From assembly GCA_018829485.1 (NCBI GenBank), contig JAHJTU010000092.1, forward strand, positions 1 through 11,822: a DNA stretch of 11,822 bases, given 5' to 3'. Shown here piece after piece: positions 1-6,621 of this stretch. The translations under genes were made by a program, and so were the position numbers. Each line of letters starts with the position of its first letter. Positions within the stretch are counted from its first letter, which is position 1. The notes beneath the pieces are model-generated. The model was not told the origin of the DNA. It ran no database searches and was given only the letters and a program-made list of their open reading frames with translations. The stretch comes from Nanobdellota archaeon (lineage in GTDB: Archaea; Nanobdellota; Nanobdellia; Pacearchaeales; UBA12030).

Positions 1-28
1 CAAGAGCAATTAAAATCTTGTTTTTCAT
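1..28 (-). CDS. 5' end of an unidentified gene downstream of copA (partial)
   Basis: Seventeen bases after the stop codon of the copper ATPase gene, an ATG on the minus strand opens a frame that runs to the window edge (MKNKILIAL). The short spacing and the purine-rich GAAGG stretch before the ATG fit a co-transcribed gene. The Met-Lys-Asn-Lys start followed by hydrophobic residues could be a signal peptide or membrane helix. Nine codons do not allow a family assignment, and this may not be a gene. Confidence 0.35.
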
Positions 29-45
29 TTTATAATCTTGCCTTC

Positions 46-2286
46 TTAGTTTTTAAATTTAGTGTTAGAATGGATATTTGTTTTATATCTTTTCATTAAT
101 AGTGAATTTGAAACAACAGTAACAGAACTAAATGCCATAGCCATTCCAGCAATAATAGGATTAAGCAAAAATCCAGTGAATGGATATAACAATCCAGCTG
201 CTATTGGTATTCCTATAGAATTGTAAAAAAATGCCCAGAAAAGATTTTGTTTGATTTTATTGATAGTGTAGTTACTTAAACCTATTGCAGTTACAACATC
301 CCTTAAATCATTTTTAACTAAAATAATTTGTCCAGTTTCTAGTGCAACATCTGTTCCAGCACCTATTGCAATACCTATATTTGCCCTAGCAAGTGCTGGA
401 GCATCATTTATACCATCACCAACCATTGCTACAACTTTGCCTTTTTTCTGTAATTTTCTAATTTCTTTTTCTTTATCTTCTGGCAAAACTTCTGCCAAAA
501 CATAATTAATACCAACTTGTCTTGCAATAGCATTTGCTGTTCTTTTATTATCACCAGTAATCATAATTACTTCTTTACCCATTTTATGCAATTTTTTAAT
601 AGCTTCTTTAGAAGATTCTTTTAAAGTGTCTGCAACAGCAACTAAACCAATAACCTTTTTATTGACTGCTAAAATCATAACTGTTTTTCCTTCGCTTTCT
701 AAATTGCTTATTTTTTCTTCTAATGTTTTAATTTTTATTTTATACTTTTTCATTAAATTTCTGTTACCAAAAATAATCTTATTTTTCTTGTATTTCGTAA
801 TGATTCCATGTCCGGGAATTGCTTTAAAGAATTCAGCATCCGGGATTTTCATTTTTTCTTCTTTTGCTTTGTTGATAATGGCGTCTGCAAGTGGATGTTC
901 TGATTTTTTCTCTGAAATAGCAGCATATTTTAGAATTTCTTTTTTGTTTAATTTATCTACTGCTAAAATATCTGTAACAATTGGTTTTCCTTCTGTTAAA
1001 GTTCCTGTTTTATCAAAAACAATGGTTGTTAATTTATGTGCATTTTCTAATGCTTCTGCTCCTTTAATTAATATTCCATTTTCCGCTCCCTTTCCTGTTC
1101 CAACCATTATTGCTGTTGGTGTTGCTAGTCCTAAAGCACACGGACATGCTATAATTAAAACTGCTATGAAAATACTAAGTGCAAAAACAAAACTTTGTCC
1201 TAAAATAAAATACCAAAATATAAAAGATAAAACTGCAATGATAATAACTGTTGGAACAAAATAACTGCTTACTTTATCAGCTAATCTTTGGATTGGTGCT
1301 TTGCTTCCTTGAGCTTCTTCTACTAATTTTATTATTTGATTAAGAACAGTATCTTTGCCAACTTTAGTTGCTTTGAACTTGAAAGAACCATGTTTATTAA
1401 TTGTGGCTCCTATTACTATATCACCCTCCTTTTTTTCTACAGGAATGCTTTCTCCTGTAATCATAGATTCGTCAACAGAAGAAATTCCATCTATCACTAT
1501 TCCATCAACAGGTATTTTTTGTCCAGGTTTTACTACAATAATATCACCAACAACAACATCTTTTATTGGAATTTGTATTTCTTTATTACCTCTAATAACA
1601 ATTGCATTCTTTGGTTGTAAACCTATCAGTTTTTTAATAGCTTCTGATGCTCTGCCCTTTGTTACAGCTTCAAGCCATTTTCCAAGAATGATAAATGTGA
1701 TTATAATTGCAGAAGTCTCAAAATAAACATTATTCCCTAGAATATTAGGGAAGAATACAACAAACAGGCTATAAAAGTAAGCAGCAGATGTTCCTATGGC
1801 TATTAAAGTATCCATATTAGCAGTTTTTGATTTTAATGCTAGAAATGCTCCTCTATAAAATCTGTAGCCAACAACAAATTGGACAGGAGTTGTAAGTAGA
1901 AGAAGTATTATATTTTTATATGGGATTTCTATATTCAACCATTCAAATGGCATTGCAATTAAAAAGATTGGAATTGATAACAACAAAGCCAAAATAAACA
2001 AAGATTTTAGAGTCCTAATTTCTTTTTCTCTTTGTTGTTTTTCTTTATCAACAATTTTTTCTGCTTCATGATAAGATTCTTTAATAACTCTATATCCTAA
2101 TTGTTCAATTACATTATTAATTTCGTTTTTATTATTTATTGTTTCATCAAATTCCACAGTTGCCCTTTCTGTTGCAAAATTAACATTTGCTTTAATAATA
2201 CCATTTAATTTTTTTAAGGTTGATTCTATCTTTTGTGCACAAGAAGCACAATGCATTCCTAAAATTGGGATTGTTATTTTTTTCAT
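46..2286 (-). CDS. copA: Cu+-exporting P1B-type ATPase (CopA)
   Basis: ATP-driven heavy-metal pump of the cytoplasmic membrane, most likely exporting Cu+. At 746 aa it is full length. An N-terminal HMA metal-binding domain (residues about 1-70) has the G-M-H-C-A-S-C loop with C13 and C16. Membrane helices follow from about 93 to 205. The actuator motif TGES is at 277-280, the metal-site CPC at 381-383, the phosphorylated aspartate D425 lies in DKTGT, the nucleotide-binding SEHP is at 462-465, and GDGINDAP is at 623-630. The last helices carry Y688-N689 and M717-x-x-S720-S721, which with CPC are the Cu+ (P1B-1) signature rather than Zn or Co. All catalytic residues are present. It is the last complete gene of a cluster with a regulator, an HMA-like membrane protein and a DUF2318 protein. 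The ATG at 2286 is followed directly by the HMA strand, so the start is secure. Confidence 0.95.
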   Translation of the reverse strand: MKKITIPILGMHCASCAQKIESTLKKLNGIIKANVNFATERATVEFDETINNKNEINNVIEQLGYRVIKESYHEAEKIVDKEKQQREKEIRTLKSLFILALLLSIPIFLIAMPFEWLNIEIPYKNIILLLLTTPVQFVVGYRFYRGAFLALKSKTANMDTLIAIGTSAAYFYSLFVVFFPNILGNNVYFETSAIIITFIILGKWLEAVTKGRASEAIKKLIGLQPKNAIVIRGNKEIQIPIKDVVVGDIIVVKPGQKIPVDGIVIDGISSVDESMITGESIPVEKKEGDIVIGATINKHGSFKFKATKVGKDTVLNQIIKLVEEAQGSKAPIQRLADKVSSYFVPTVIIIAVLSFIFWYFILGQSFVFALSIFIAVLIIACPCALGLATPTAIMVGTGKGAENGILIKGAEALENAHKLTTIVFDKTGTLTEGKPIVTDILAVDKLNKKEILKYAAISEKKSEHPLADAIINKAKEEKMKIPDAEFFKAIPGHGIITKYKKNKIIFGNRNLMKKYKIKIKTLEEKISNLESEGKTVMILAVNKKVIGLVAVADTLKESSKEAIKKLHKMGKEVIMITGDNKRTANAIARQVGINYVLAEVLPEDKEKEIRKLQKKGKVVAMVGDGINDAPALARANIGIAIGAGTDVALETGQIILVKNDLRDVVTAIGLSNYTINKIKQNLFWAFFYNSIGIPIAAGLLYPFTGFLLNPIIAGMAMAFSSVTVVSNSLLMKRYKTNIHSNTKFKN

Positions 2287-2335
2287 ATTTTATACCTTGT
2301 TTTATCAGTTGATATACATACATTTTCAATTCTTT

Positions 2336-2785
2336 TTATACAAACATCCATCCGTCCCCTTCAATATCAGATTTTTTAATTAAAAGATTTTCTCCATCAC
2401 TTTTACTTGGCAAATAACCAGGCCAGCACCCACCAGGATTTTTATTTTCTGTTCCAATGCCGTTTATTGGATACTTATTCCCACAATTGTTGCAAACCAT
2501 ATAGTTTCCTTCTTGTCTATATCCTTTTTTTGAACTATAACAAACATCACAAGCATCAAAACCTGTCTTTATGCTACCATCTGATGCTTTGACTGCAAAA
2601 AAACTTATTGTAGTTCCATCAATCTTATAATCATAAAACTTGGCTTGCCCTGTTATCTCTGATAAAGGAATAGTTAGTCTTTCTTCATTTCCTTCTCCCA
2701 AAATATTTCCTGTTAAGAAGGGTTTGAAAAAAAAGAAACCTACAACCAATAAAATCAACCCAGTAATCCAATATACTTTTCTCAT
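2336..2785 (-). CDS. DUF2318-family membrane-anchored metal-binding protein
   Basis: The 149-aa protein has one N-terminal transmembrane helix (about 5-22), then the T-G-N-I-L motif at 25-29, then an outer domain. That domain has the DUF2318 pattern: F-x-A-V-K-x-S-D-G at 63-70, D-A-C-D-V-C with C79 and C82, K-K-G-Y at 86-89, C98-N-N-C101, and G-G-C120-W-P. In bacteria DUF2318 domains occur in iron or copper uptake systems beside Ftr1/P19-type proteins; the bound metal is not settled as far as I know. The gene lies between the HMA-like membrane protein (30 bases upstream) and copA (49 bases downstream), so I infer an extracytoplasmic copper or redox role. An AGGGAG stretch lies about 15 nt before the ATG, far for a ribosome site. 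The domain call is good; the function is inference. Confidence 0.82.
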   Translation of the reverse strand: MRKVYWITGLILLVVGFFFFKPFLTGNILGEGNEERLTIPLSEITGQAKFYDYKIDGTTISFFAVKASDGSIKTGFDACDVCYSSKKGYRQEGNYMVCNNCGNKYPINGIGTENKNPGGCWPGYLPSKSDGENLLIKKSDIEGDGWMFV

Positions 2786-2815
2786 TTTATTATATTCTAA
2801 CTCCCTTCATTTTTA

Positions 2816-3583
2816 TTAACTTCCACAACCCCCAGTGCAACTTCCACCAGCAGAAGCCCCGCAACTACTTCCACCACATCCACTGCCACAACTTCCTTCT
2901 ACTGAATTAGTATTTGCTGGCCTTTGAGTCAATTCCTCTCCACCATTTCTGCTATTAGTTATAACAGTAGCAGGATACGTATCAAAAACATCCAGTCCAA
3001 GAATTTCCTGCTCATTTGTAGATGAGCTATATTGAAAATCAAAATAATTTGGAAACCTAAATTCGACATTATAAACCCCTTGGATTGTTTTTAATTCGTT
3101 GCTAATTAAAGGCGCATGGCCTGGACAGGGAATTTTAACTTGGAGTGTGAGATCTGAAATATCATTTGGATTTCCCTGATAGATTGCTGCTCCTGTAAGA
3201 GATACATTAGCAAGAAGAGGAAATATTAACATAAAAAGCACTAAATTTATTCCTATTGTAGAGCCGTACATGGTTGCTAAATACTTCCATTTCCTTTTTA
3301 TTCCATCTATAGATACTGAATCATTTTTTCTCAAATACAAAAATGATGAAAGTGTTGCAAACATAAGAGATATCAAGATAAGTATGTGAAAGAAATAATG
3401 ATTCATTAAGAGGGGTTTGAAAGATTGCATCAAGATTGTTACCCCTAATACACTTCCTATAATAAAAGCTATGCAACCTATATGTGGAATTAAACCATAT
3501 ATTATACCTGTTGCAATCCCTTTGTTTCTTTTCGAATTATCTTTTTCACAACAATCTGTTTTTTCAGCTTTTTTATTTTTCAT
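2816..3583 (-). CDS. Membrane protein with variant HMA-like domain and Cys-rich tail
   Basis: I do not recognise a named family for the whole 255-aa protein. The N-terminus carries a Cys pair (C11, C12) in a charged cytoplasmic segment. Three membrane helices follow at about 24-54, 63-84 and 101-127, with C37 inside the first. After helix 3 comes the motif T-G-A-A-I (130-134). Residues 145-207 look like an HMA-type ferredoxin fold: a strand, the loop I-P-C153-P-G-H-A in place of the usual C-x-x-C, then a helix and strands. The last 25 residues are almost only Gly, Ser, Ala and Cys, with cysteines at 232, 236, 241, 249 and 253. Next to CopA, this suggests a membrane metallochaperone or metal-transfer protein facing outside or handing metal across the membrane. 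The reading is inferred from architecture and neighbours. A TATA-like box and an 18-bp palindrome lie just upstream. Confidence 0.7.
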   Translation of the reverse strand: MKNKKAEKTDCCEKDNSKRNKGIATGIIYGLIPHIGCIAFIIGSVLGVTILMQSFKPLLMNHYFFHILILISLMFATLSSFLYLRKNDSVSIDGIKRKWKYLATMYGSTIGINLVLFMLIFPLLANVSLTGAAIYQGNPNDISDLTLQVKIPCPGHAPLISNELKTIQGVYNVEFRFPNYFDFQYSSSTNEQEILGLDVFDTYPATVITNSRNGGEELTQRPANTNSVEGSCGSGCGGSSCGASAGGSCTGGCGS

Positions 3584-3604
3584 AAAATATCAACAAAGAA
3601 ACAG

Positions 3605-3612
3605 CTTTAAAG
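3605..3612 (-). promoter_or_regulatory. TATA-like box of the HMA-like membrane protein gene
   Basis: CTTTAAAG is centred about 25 nt upstream of the ATG at 3583, the spacing for a leaderless archaeal transcript. It sits inside a 10-bp palindrome (GCTTTAAAGC, 3604-3613). It suggests that the membrane protein, DUF2318 and copA can be transcribed separately from the regulator gene. Confidence 0.5.
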
Positions 3613-3618
3613 CACTTG

Positions 3619-3636
3619 TATGAAACTAGTTTCATA
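3619..3636. promoter_or_regulatory. Perfect 18-bp palindrome, candidate operator
   Basis: TATGAAACTAGTTTCATA is its own reverse complement over all 18 bases. It starts 2 bases after the regulator's stop codon and ends 6 bases upstream of the TATA-like box of the membrane-protein gene. That is where an archaeal regulator could contact or block the basal factors. A dimeric winged-helix protein is encoded directly upstream, so self-cluster control is the simple reading. I found no second full copy in this window. A very short hairpin is an alternative. Confidence 0.5.
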
Positions 3637-3638
3637 AC

Positions 3639-4106
3639 TTATTTCAATATAACAACATTACTCATGCCCCTTCTCTTTCTTTCTATAAGCCCCTTTCCTT
3701 CTAAGGTATCAAGAATTCTTGTGACTTTTACTTTTGACATGACGGCTTTCTCTGCTAATGTAGCTTGAAAAATAGCTCCCTCATCTGCAACTAATTCAAG
3801 AATCTTTTTCTCATCCTTATTTAGTTCCTTTAGTGAAATCTTCAATTCCTTTATTTTGGCTTTTGAAGTTTCTTTTTTTTCAAAGATTAAGTAAATCCCA
3901 AATGCTGCTGTTAATATCACAAAAATAAAAGCAAATATAGATAGAGTAGGCAGTGCTTTGTTAAATGGACATATTCCCTCTGGTAAAGGACAAGTTTTAT
4001 GTAATTCAGCATAAGCATTTTTCAATTCTATTGTAAGAAATACTAATGTTATGAACATGATTATTGATAAAACTACAATAATTAATCCAGTTTGTCTTTG
4101 GTTCAT
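3639..4106 (-). CDS. Membrane-anchored winged-helix transcriptional regulator
   Basis: The 155-aa protein combines a membrane sensor and a DNA-binding domain. Two helices (about 6-27 and 53-75) enclose a short loop, residues 28-52, holding T-C39-P-L-P-E-G-I-C46-P. With both termini inside, this loop faces out, and its two cysteines could bind copper or report redox state. After a charged linker (76-95), residues 96-155 form a winged helix of MarR-like type: a recognition-helix region A-V-M-S-K-V-K-V-T-R-I-L (121-132), then L-E-G-K-G-L-I-E-R-K-R-R-G as helix end and wing. It heads the copper cluster and diverges from a nuclease gene. I infer that it senses metal outside and controls the cluster, perhaps through the palindrome just downstream. 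The wHTH call is firm; the ligand is a guess. Confidence 0.8.
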   Translation of the reverse strand: MNQRQTGLIIVVLSIIMFITLVFLTIELKNAYAELHKTCPLPEGICPFNKALPTLSIFAFIFVILTAAFGIYLIFEKKETSKAKIKELKISLKELNKDEKKILELVADEGAIFQATLAEKAVMSKVKVTRILDTLEGKGLIERKRRGMSNVVILK

Positions 4107-4127
4107 TTCCTAATAAAAATAAATAGC

Positions 4128-4137
4128 TTTTAATATT
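4128..4137. promoter_or_regulatory. Shared divergent TATA-like element
   Basis: TTTTAATATT lies midway in the 50-bp gap between the ATGs at 4106 (minus) and 4157 (plus). Its TTAA core is about 25 nt from each start. Read on either strand it resembles an archaeal TATA box, so regulator and nuclease genes probably use overlapping leaderless promoters. Confidence 0.4.
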
Positions 4138-4156
4138 TTTCTTACCACCCTTTTTT

Positions 4157-5188
4157 ATGACAATGCTATGGAGTGCTCATAAAATAAAATATATCTTACA
4201 ATGTCCTAGAAAATTCTTTTATAAATCTGTTATGAGACCAAGAGCAAAAGAAGTAATTCCAGCACATTTTGCAAGAGGGAATTTTTTGCATCAATGGATG
4301 AAGAAGATGTATAATAAGGATGGAACTTTAAAATACAAGTCAGCTGATTCTTATGCTAATTCTGTTAAAGGTCCATGGAAACAAATAATTGAGCAAGGAG
4401 AAATACAAGGACAAAAAATAAATTGGAGAGATGAATCTCAGCCTTATGTTATTAGAGATCAGATAATGAAAACACTTAGAAAAGTTTATGAGTTATATTC
4501 TAATCAATTACCACCCTTAATAATTGAAGAAAGATTTAAATCAGAATTTGAATTTGGAAATGAGATTTTTAATTTAACAGGACAAGTAGATGAGATAAGG
4601 GTTGATAATGGTTTTGCAATAAGAGACCATAAAACAAAAGAAAGAGCACCAAGAAAAGAAGTTTTAGATTATGATTTACAATTTACATTTTATCCTCTTA
4701 TTATTGCTTCATTAATTAAAAGTAATTCTTTTGATTCTTTGTCATCTAAGATTCCAAAAATTCTTAAGGGAAATCTTAAATCTGCATTAGAAAAAACAAA
4801 GAATATGAATGTTATTGAAATTGCCTCTGATATATCTTTAGAGTATCATTTAATGTCTAAAGGAGAAATTGTAAATGTTAGCAAAAGAACTCCTGAACAT
4901 TTTTATGAGCTTTTTGACACCATATCTTATGCAAAAGAACTTAATGAAAAATACAGAAGAGAGAATAAGTGGCCAGTAAATAGATTTAGTTGTAATGAAT
5001 GTACTTATATAGAAAGATGTTATGAAGATTCTCAAAACAATAAATTAGAAGAAATTACAAAACAATCTGAAATTTTTAGCAAACCATGCATGCCAGTAAA
5101 AATAATAAATAAAAATAAAACAGAGAGAATTAAGTTTCCAAAAGCAAAAAAGAAAAAATTAGAACAATCTGTCTTGAATCTTGACTAA
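4157..5188 (+). CDS. Cas4/AddB-like PD-(D/E)XK nuclease with Fe-S cysteines
   Basis: A 343-aa RecB-family nuclease, probably a single-strand DNA exonuclease. The motifs appear in the expected order: Y-I-L-Q-C16-P-R-K-F-F-Y, G41-N-F-L-H45 (the G-x-x-x-H motif), G142-Q-V-D145-E, D157-H-K159-T-K as the (D/E)-x-K core, and Q175-F-T-F-Y179 as the Q-x-x-x-Y motif. The C-terminal F-S-C279-N-E-C282-T-Y-I-E-R-C288 together with C16 makes the four-cysteine set that holds a 4Fe-4S cluster in Cas4 and AddB. The last 30 residues are Lys-rich and probably flexible. No CRISPR array, cas1/cas2 or helicase gene is nearby, so a repair or DNA-processing role is more likely than CRISPR adaptation. ATG codons at 4157 and 4163 are both possible; 4157 matches the promoter spacing. 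The 3' end overlaps the convergent gene by 30 bp. Confidence 0.88.
   Translation: MTMLWSAHKIKYILQCPRKFFYKSVMRPRAKEVIPAHFARGNFLHQWMKKMYNKDGTLKYKSADSYANSVKGPWKQIIEQGEIQGQKINWRDESQPYVIRDQIMKTLRKVYELYSNQLPPLIIEERFKSEFEFGNEIFNLTGQVDEIRVDNGFAIRDHKTKERAPRKEVLDYDLQFTFYPLIIASLIKSNSFDSLSSKIPKILKGNLKSALEKTKNMNVIEIASDISLEYHLMSKGEIVNVSKRTPEHFYELFDTISYAKELNEKYRRENKWPVNRFSCNECTYIERCYEDSQNNKLEEITKQSEIFSKPCMPVKIINKNKTERIKFPKAKKKKLEQSVLNLD
5145..5158 (-). terminator. Poly-T terminator of the 208-aa gene
   Basis: On the minus strand, directly after the stop codon at 5161-5159, the sequence reads T6-C-T6-G. It has the form of an archaeal intrinsic terminator. The same bases on the plus strand encode the Lys-rich end of the nuclease. 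Confidence 0.5.
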
Positions 5189-5785
5189 TGGTTTTTCTTT
5201 TTTTTCTGGAGTTGAAAATAAGTCTTTAGCTCTTTGTTTTACTAGTTCATTATATTTTTGTGTTATTGCTTTATCATATGGAAGTTTTATTTCTGAATTA
5301 TATTCTCCTTCTATAACTCCTTTATTATAATCTGAATAAATCTTTTTTATTCCATTTTCAATAAAAGAATATACTGTATCAAATAATGGCCAATCTTTTC
5401 TAATATTTGGAGAATCCCAAATACCAGCATAAAAGTACATTAATGCATAATCTCCTGCATTTTTACCTAAATCAGAAAATCCATCTTGTATTGCCTGTAA
5501 TATTTCTTTTGGCACTTCACCTGTATTTCTTAATCCATAATAAACTCTTTGTAATGGCTCTTTTCTGAATTCACCAGAATAAATTCTTTCACTAAAATCA
5601 AAAGGAACATCAACTCTCCTATCTCTTAATTCTTTTTCTATTTCTCTTGTTAAATCTCTTTTTAGATAAGGCATACTATCCCAATTCATTTTAGGATTAA
5701 TTATGCCTTTTTGTATTGATTCTAAGAAATTTAGCTTAACTTCATCAGTATCTAATTCTCTAAGTTTTTGTTCTAAATTCTTCAT
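5159..5785 (-). CDS. Hypothetical protein, 208 aa
   Basis: I do not recognise this family. The protein is hydrophilic, mostly predicted helical, with no signal peptide, membrane helix or Cys pair. The N-terminal 60 residues are charged and helical (K-L-R-E-L-D-T-D-E-V, R-E-I-E-K-E-L-R-D-R-R). The middle is richer in aromatics (R-V-Y-Y-G-L-R at 80-86, Y-A-L-M-Y-F-Y-A-G-I-W-D at 113-124), which points to a folded core, and the C-terminus is Lys-rich. The ATG at 5785 follows an AAGGAAAG stretch and a TATA-like box about 43 nt upstream, so this gene appears to have a short leader. It is convergent with, and overlaps by 30 bp, the nuclease gene, and lies 68 bases after the E1-like gene. Its length, promoter and terminator argue for a real gene. 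Confidence 0.65.
   Translation of the reverse strand: MKNLEQKLRELDTDEVKLNFLESIQKGIINPKMNWDSMPYLKRDLTREIEKELRDRRVDVPFDFSERIYSGEFRKEPLQRVYYGLRNTGEVPKEILQAIQDGFSDLGKNAGDYALMYFYAGIWDSPNIRKDWPLFDTVYSFIENGIKKIYSDYNKGVIEGEYNSEIKLPYDKAITQKYNELVKQRAKDLFSTPEKKEKPLVKIQDRLF
5192..5206 (+). terminator. Poly-T terminator of the nuclease gene
   Basis: Three bases after the nuclease stop codon (5186-5188) the plus strand reads T5-C-T8-C, a strong archaeal-type T tract. On the minus strand it encodes a Lys/Glu stretch near the end of the 208-aa protein. Confidence 0.55.
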
Positions 5786-5824
5786 TTTCTTTCCTTAACC
5801 TTATATTATTGTCACTATCGAGTA

Positions 5825-5839
5825 CTTAAAAACCTTTTG
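5825..5839 (-). promoter_or_regulatory. BRE/TATA promoter of the 208-aa gene
   Basis: The minus strand reads CAAAAGG then TTTTTAAG, a purine-rich BRE-like stretch followed by a TATA-like box. The predicted start site near 5802 leaves a leader of about 17 nt, which contains an AAGGAAAG ribosome-binding-like stretch. It begins about 14 bases after the E1-like gene's stop codon. Confidence 0.5.
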
Positions 5840-5853
5840 GTATGTCTTGTTTT

Positions 5854-6573
5854 TCATAAATACTTATACTTGCCTTTACATGCCAAACATTGAGGATTCT
5901 TTTTAACTTTGATTTTTTCAAATCTGTTTGTTTCTGTATTAAAATAAAATAATTCTTTATCAATCTCTTTTCCAAGAATTAGTTTCATTGCCTGATTAAC
6001 TTGCAATACAGCAATTACAGCTGTTATTACATTTAATACACCTGTTATTGCACATGTTTCTTTTATTTTTGCTTTTTGGAATATACATTGGAAACATGCT
6101 CTTGTTTTTTCTTTAGGAATGATTGTATAAACATGTCCTCTTTCAGCAATAGCAGATGCATATATGAATGGAACTTTATACTTGAGTGAAAAATCATTAA
6201 TTAAAAATCTTGTTTCTAAATTATCAGTGCAATCAAGAATTATATCTGCTTTAACAAGTTCTTTAATATTCTTTTTTGTTAATTCTTGTGCATATGATTT
6301 TACCTTTATTTTGCTGTTTATTTCTTTGATTTGCCTTTCCATTACTTTTGCTTTGCTTTTACCAATATCTTTTTCTGAAAAGAATTGCCTTTGCAAATTG
6401 TGAATTGTTATTTTATCTTTATCAATGAGAATGAGGTTAACACCAGCTCTTGCTAATAATTGTGCTGATAAACTTCCTAATCCACCTAAGCCAATTATTG
6501 CAACTATTGCCTTGCTAAGCTTTTCTTGTCCTTTCTTGCCTATAATTACTTCTTGTGCATGATATCTGCTCAT
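5854..6573 (-). CDS. ThiF/MoeB/HesA-type E1 adenylyltransferase
   Basis: A 239-aa E1-like enzyme that would activate the C-terminal Gly of a small ubiquitin-like protein (MoaD, ThiS or SAMP type) with ATP. The nucleotide-binding loop G28-L-G-G-L-G33-S is followed by D51 at the end of strand 2, N59-L-Q-R62-Q for phosphate contacts, K72 and K74 in G-K-S-K-A, and D114-C-T-D117-N-L-E for magnesium. C174 in E-T-C-A-I-T-G-V sits where the E1 catalytic cysteine is placed. Two zinc-site pairs are present: C160-F-Q-C163 and C229-L-A-C232. The length matches MoeB/ThiF without a rhodanese domain. No partner protein or sulfur-transfer gene is in the window, so the pathway (molybdopterin, thiamine, tRNA thiolation or protein modification) cannot be assigned. 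Confidence 0.9.
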   Translation of the reverse strand: MSRYHAQEVIIGKKGQEKLSKAIVAIIGLGGLGSLSAQLLARAGVNLILIDKDKITIHNLQRQFFSEKDIGKSKAKVMERQIKEINSKIKVKSYAQELTKKNIKELVKADIILDCTDNLETRFLINDFSLKYKVPFIYASAIAERGHVYTIIPKEKTRACFQCIFQKAKIKETCAITGVLNVITAVIAVLQVNQAMKLILGKEIDKELFYFNTETNRFEKIKVKKNPQCLACKGKYKYL

Positions 6574-6594
6574 TAATAAGAAAAAGAAAATTTG

Positions 6595-6602
6595 TTTTTA
6601 AA
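6595..6602 (-). promoter_or_regulatory. TATA-like box of the E1-like gene
   Basis: TTTAAAAA on the minus strand is centred about 25 nt before the ATG at 6573, consistent with a leaderless start. It lies in the 48-base gap after the glutaredoxin gene. Confidence 0.45.
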
Positions 6603-6621
6603 TTTAGTTATTCCTTTTTAT

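Noticed and set aside
626..1264. Long plus-strand reading frame opposite copA
   Set aside because: It is antisense to intact CopA coding sequence, hydrophobic and low-complexity as a by-product of the opposite strand, with no promoter or ribosome site seen.
3604..3613. GCTTTAAAGC as a second operator
   Set aside because: Its core is better explained as the TATA-like box at the correct distance from the ATG; short AT-rich palindromes are common here.
4157..5188. Cas4 as part of a CRISPR system
   Set aside because: No repeats or other cas genes appear in the window; only the nuclease family is supported.
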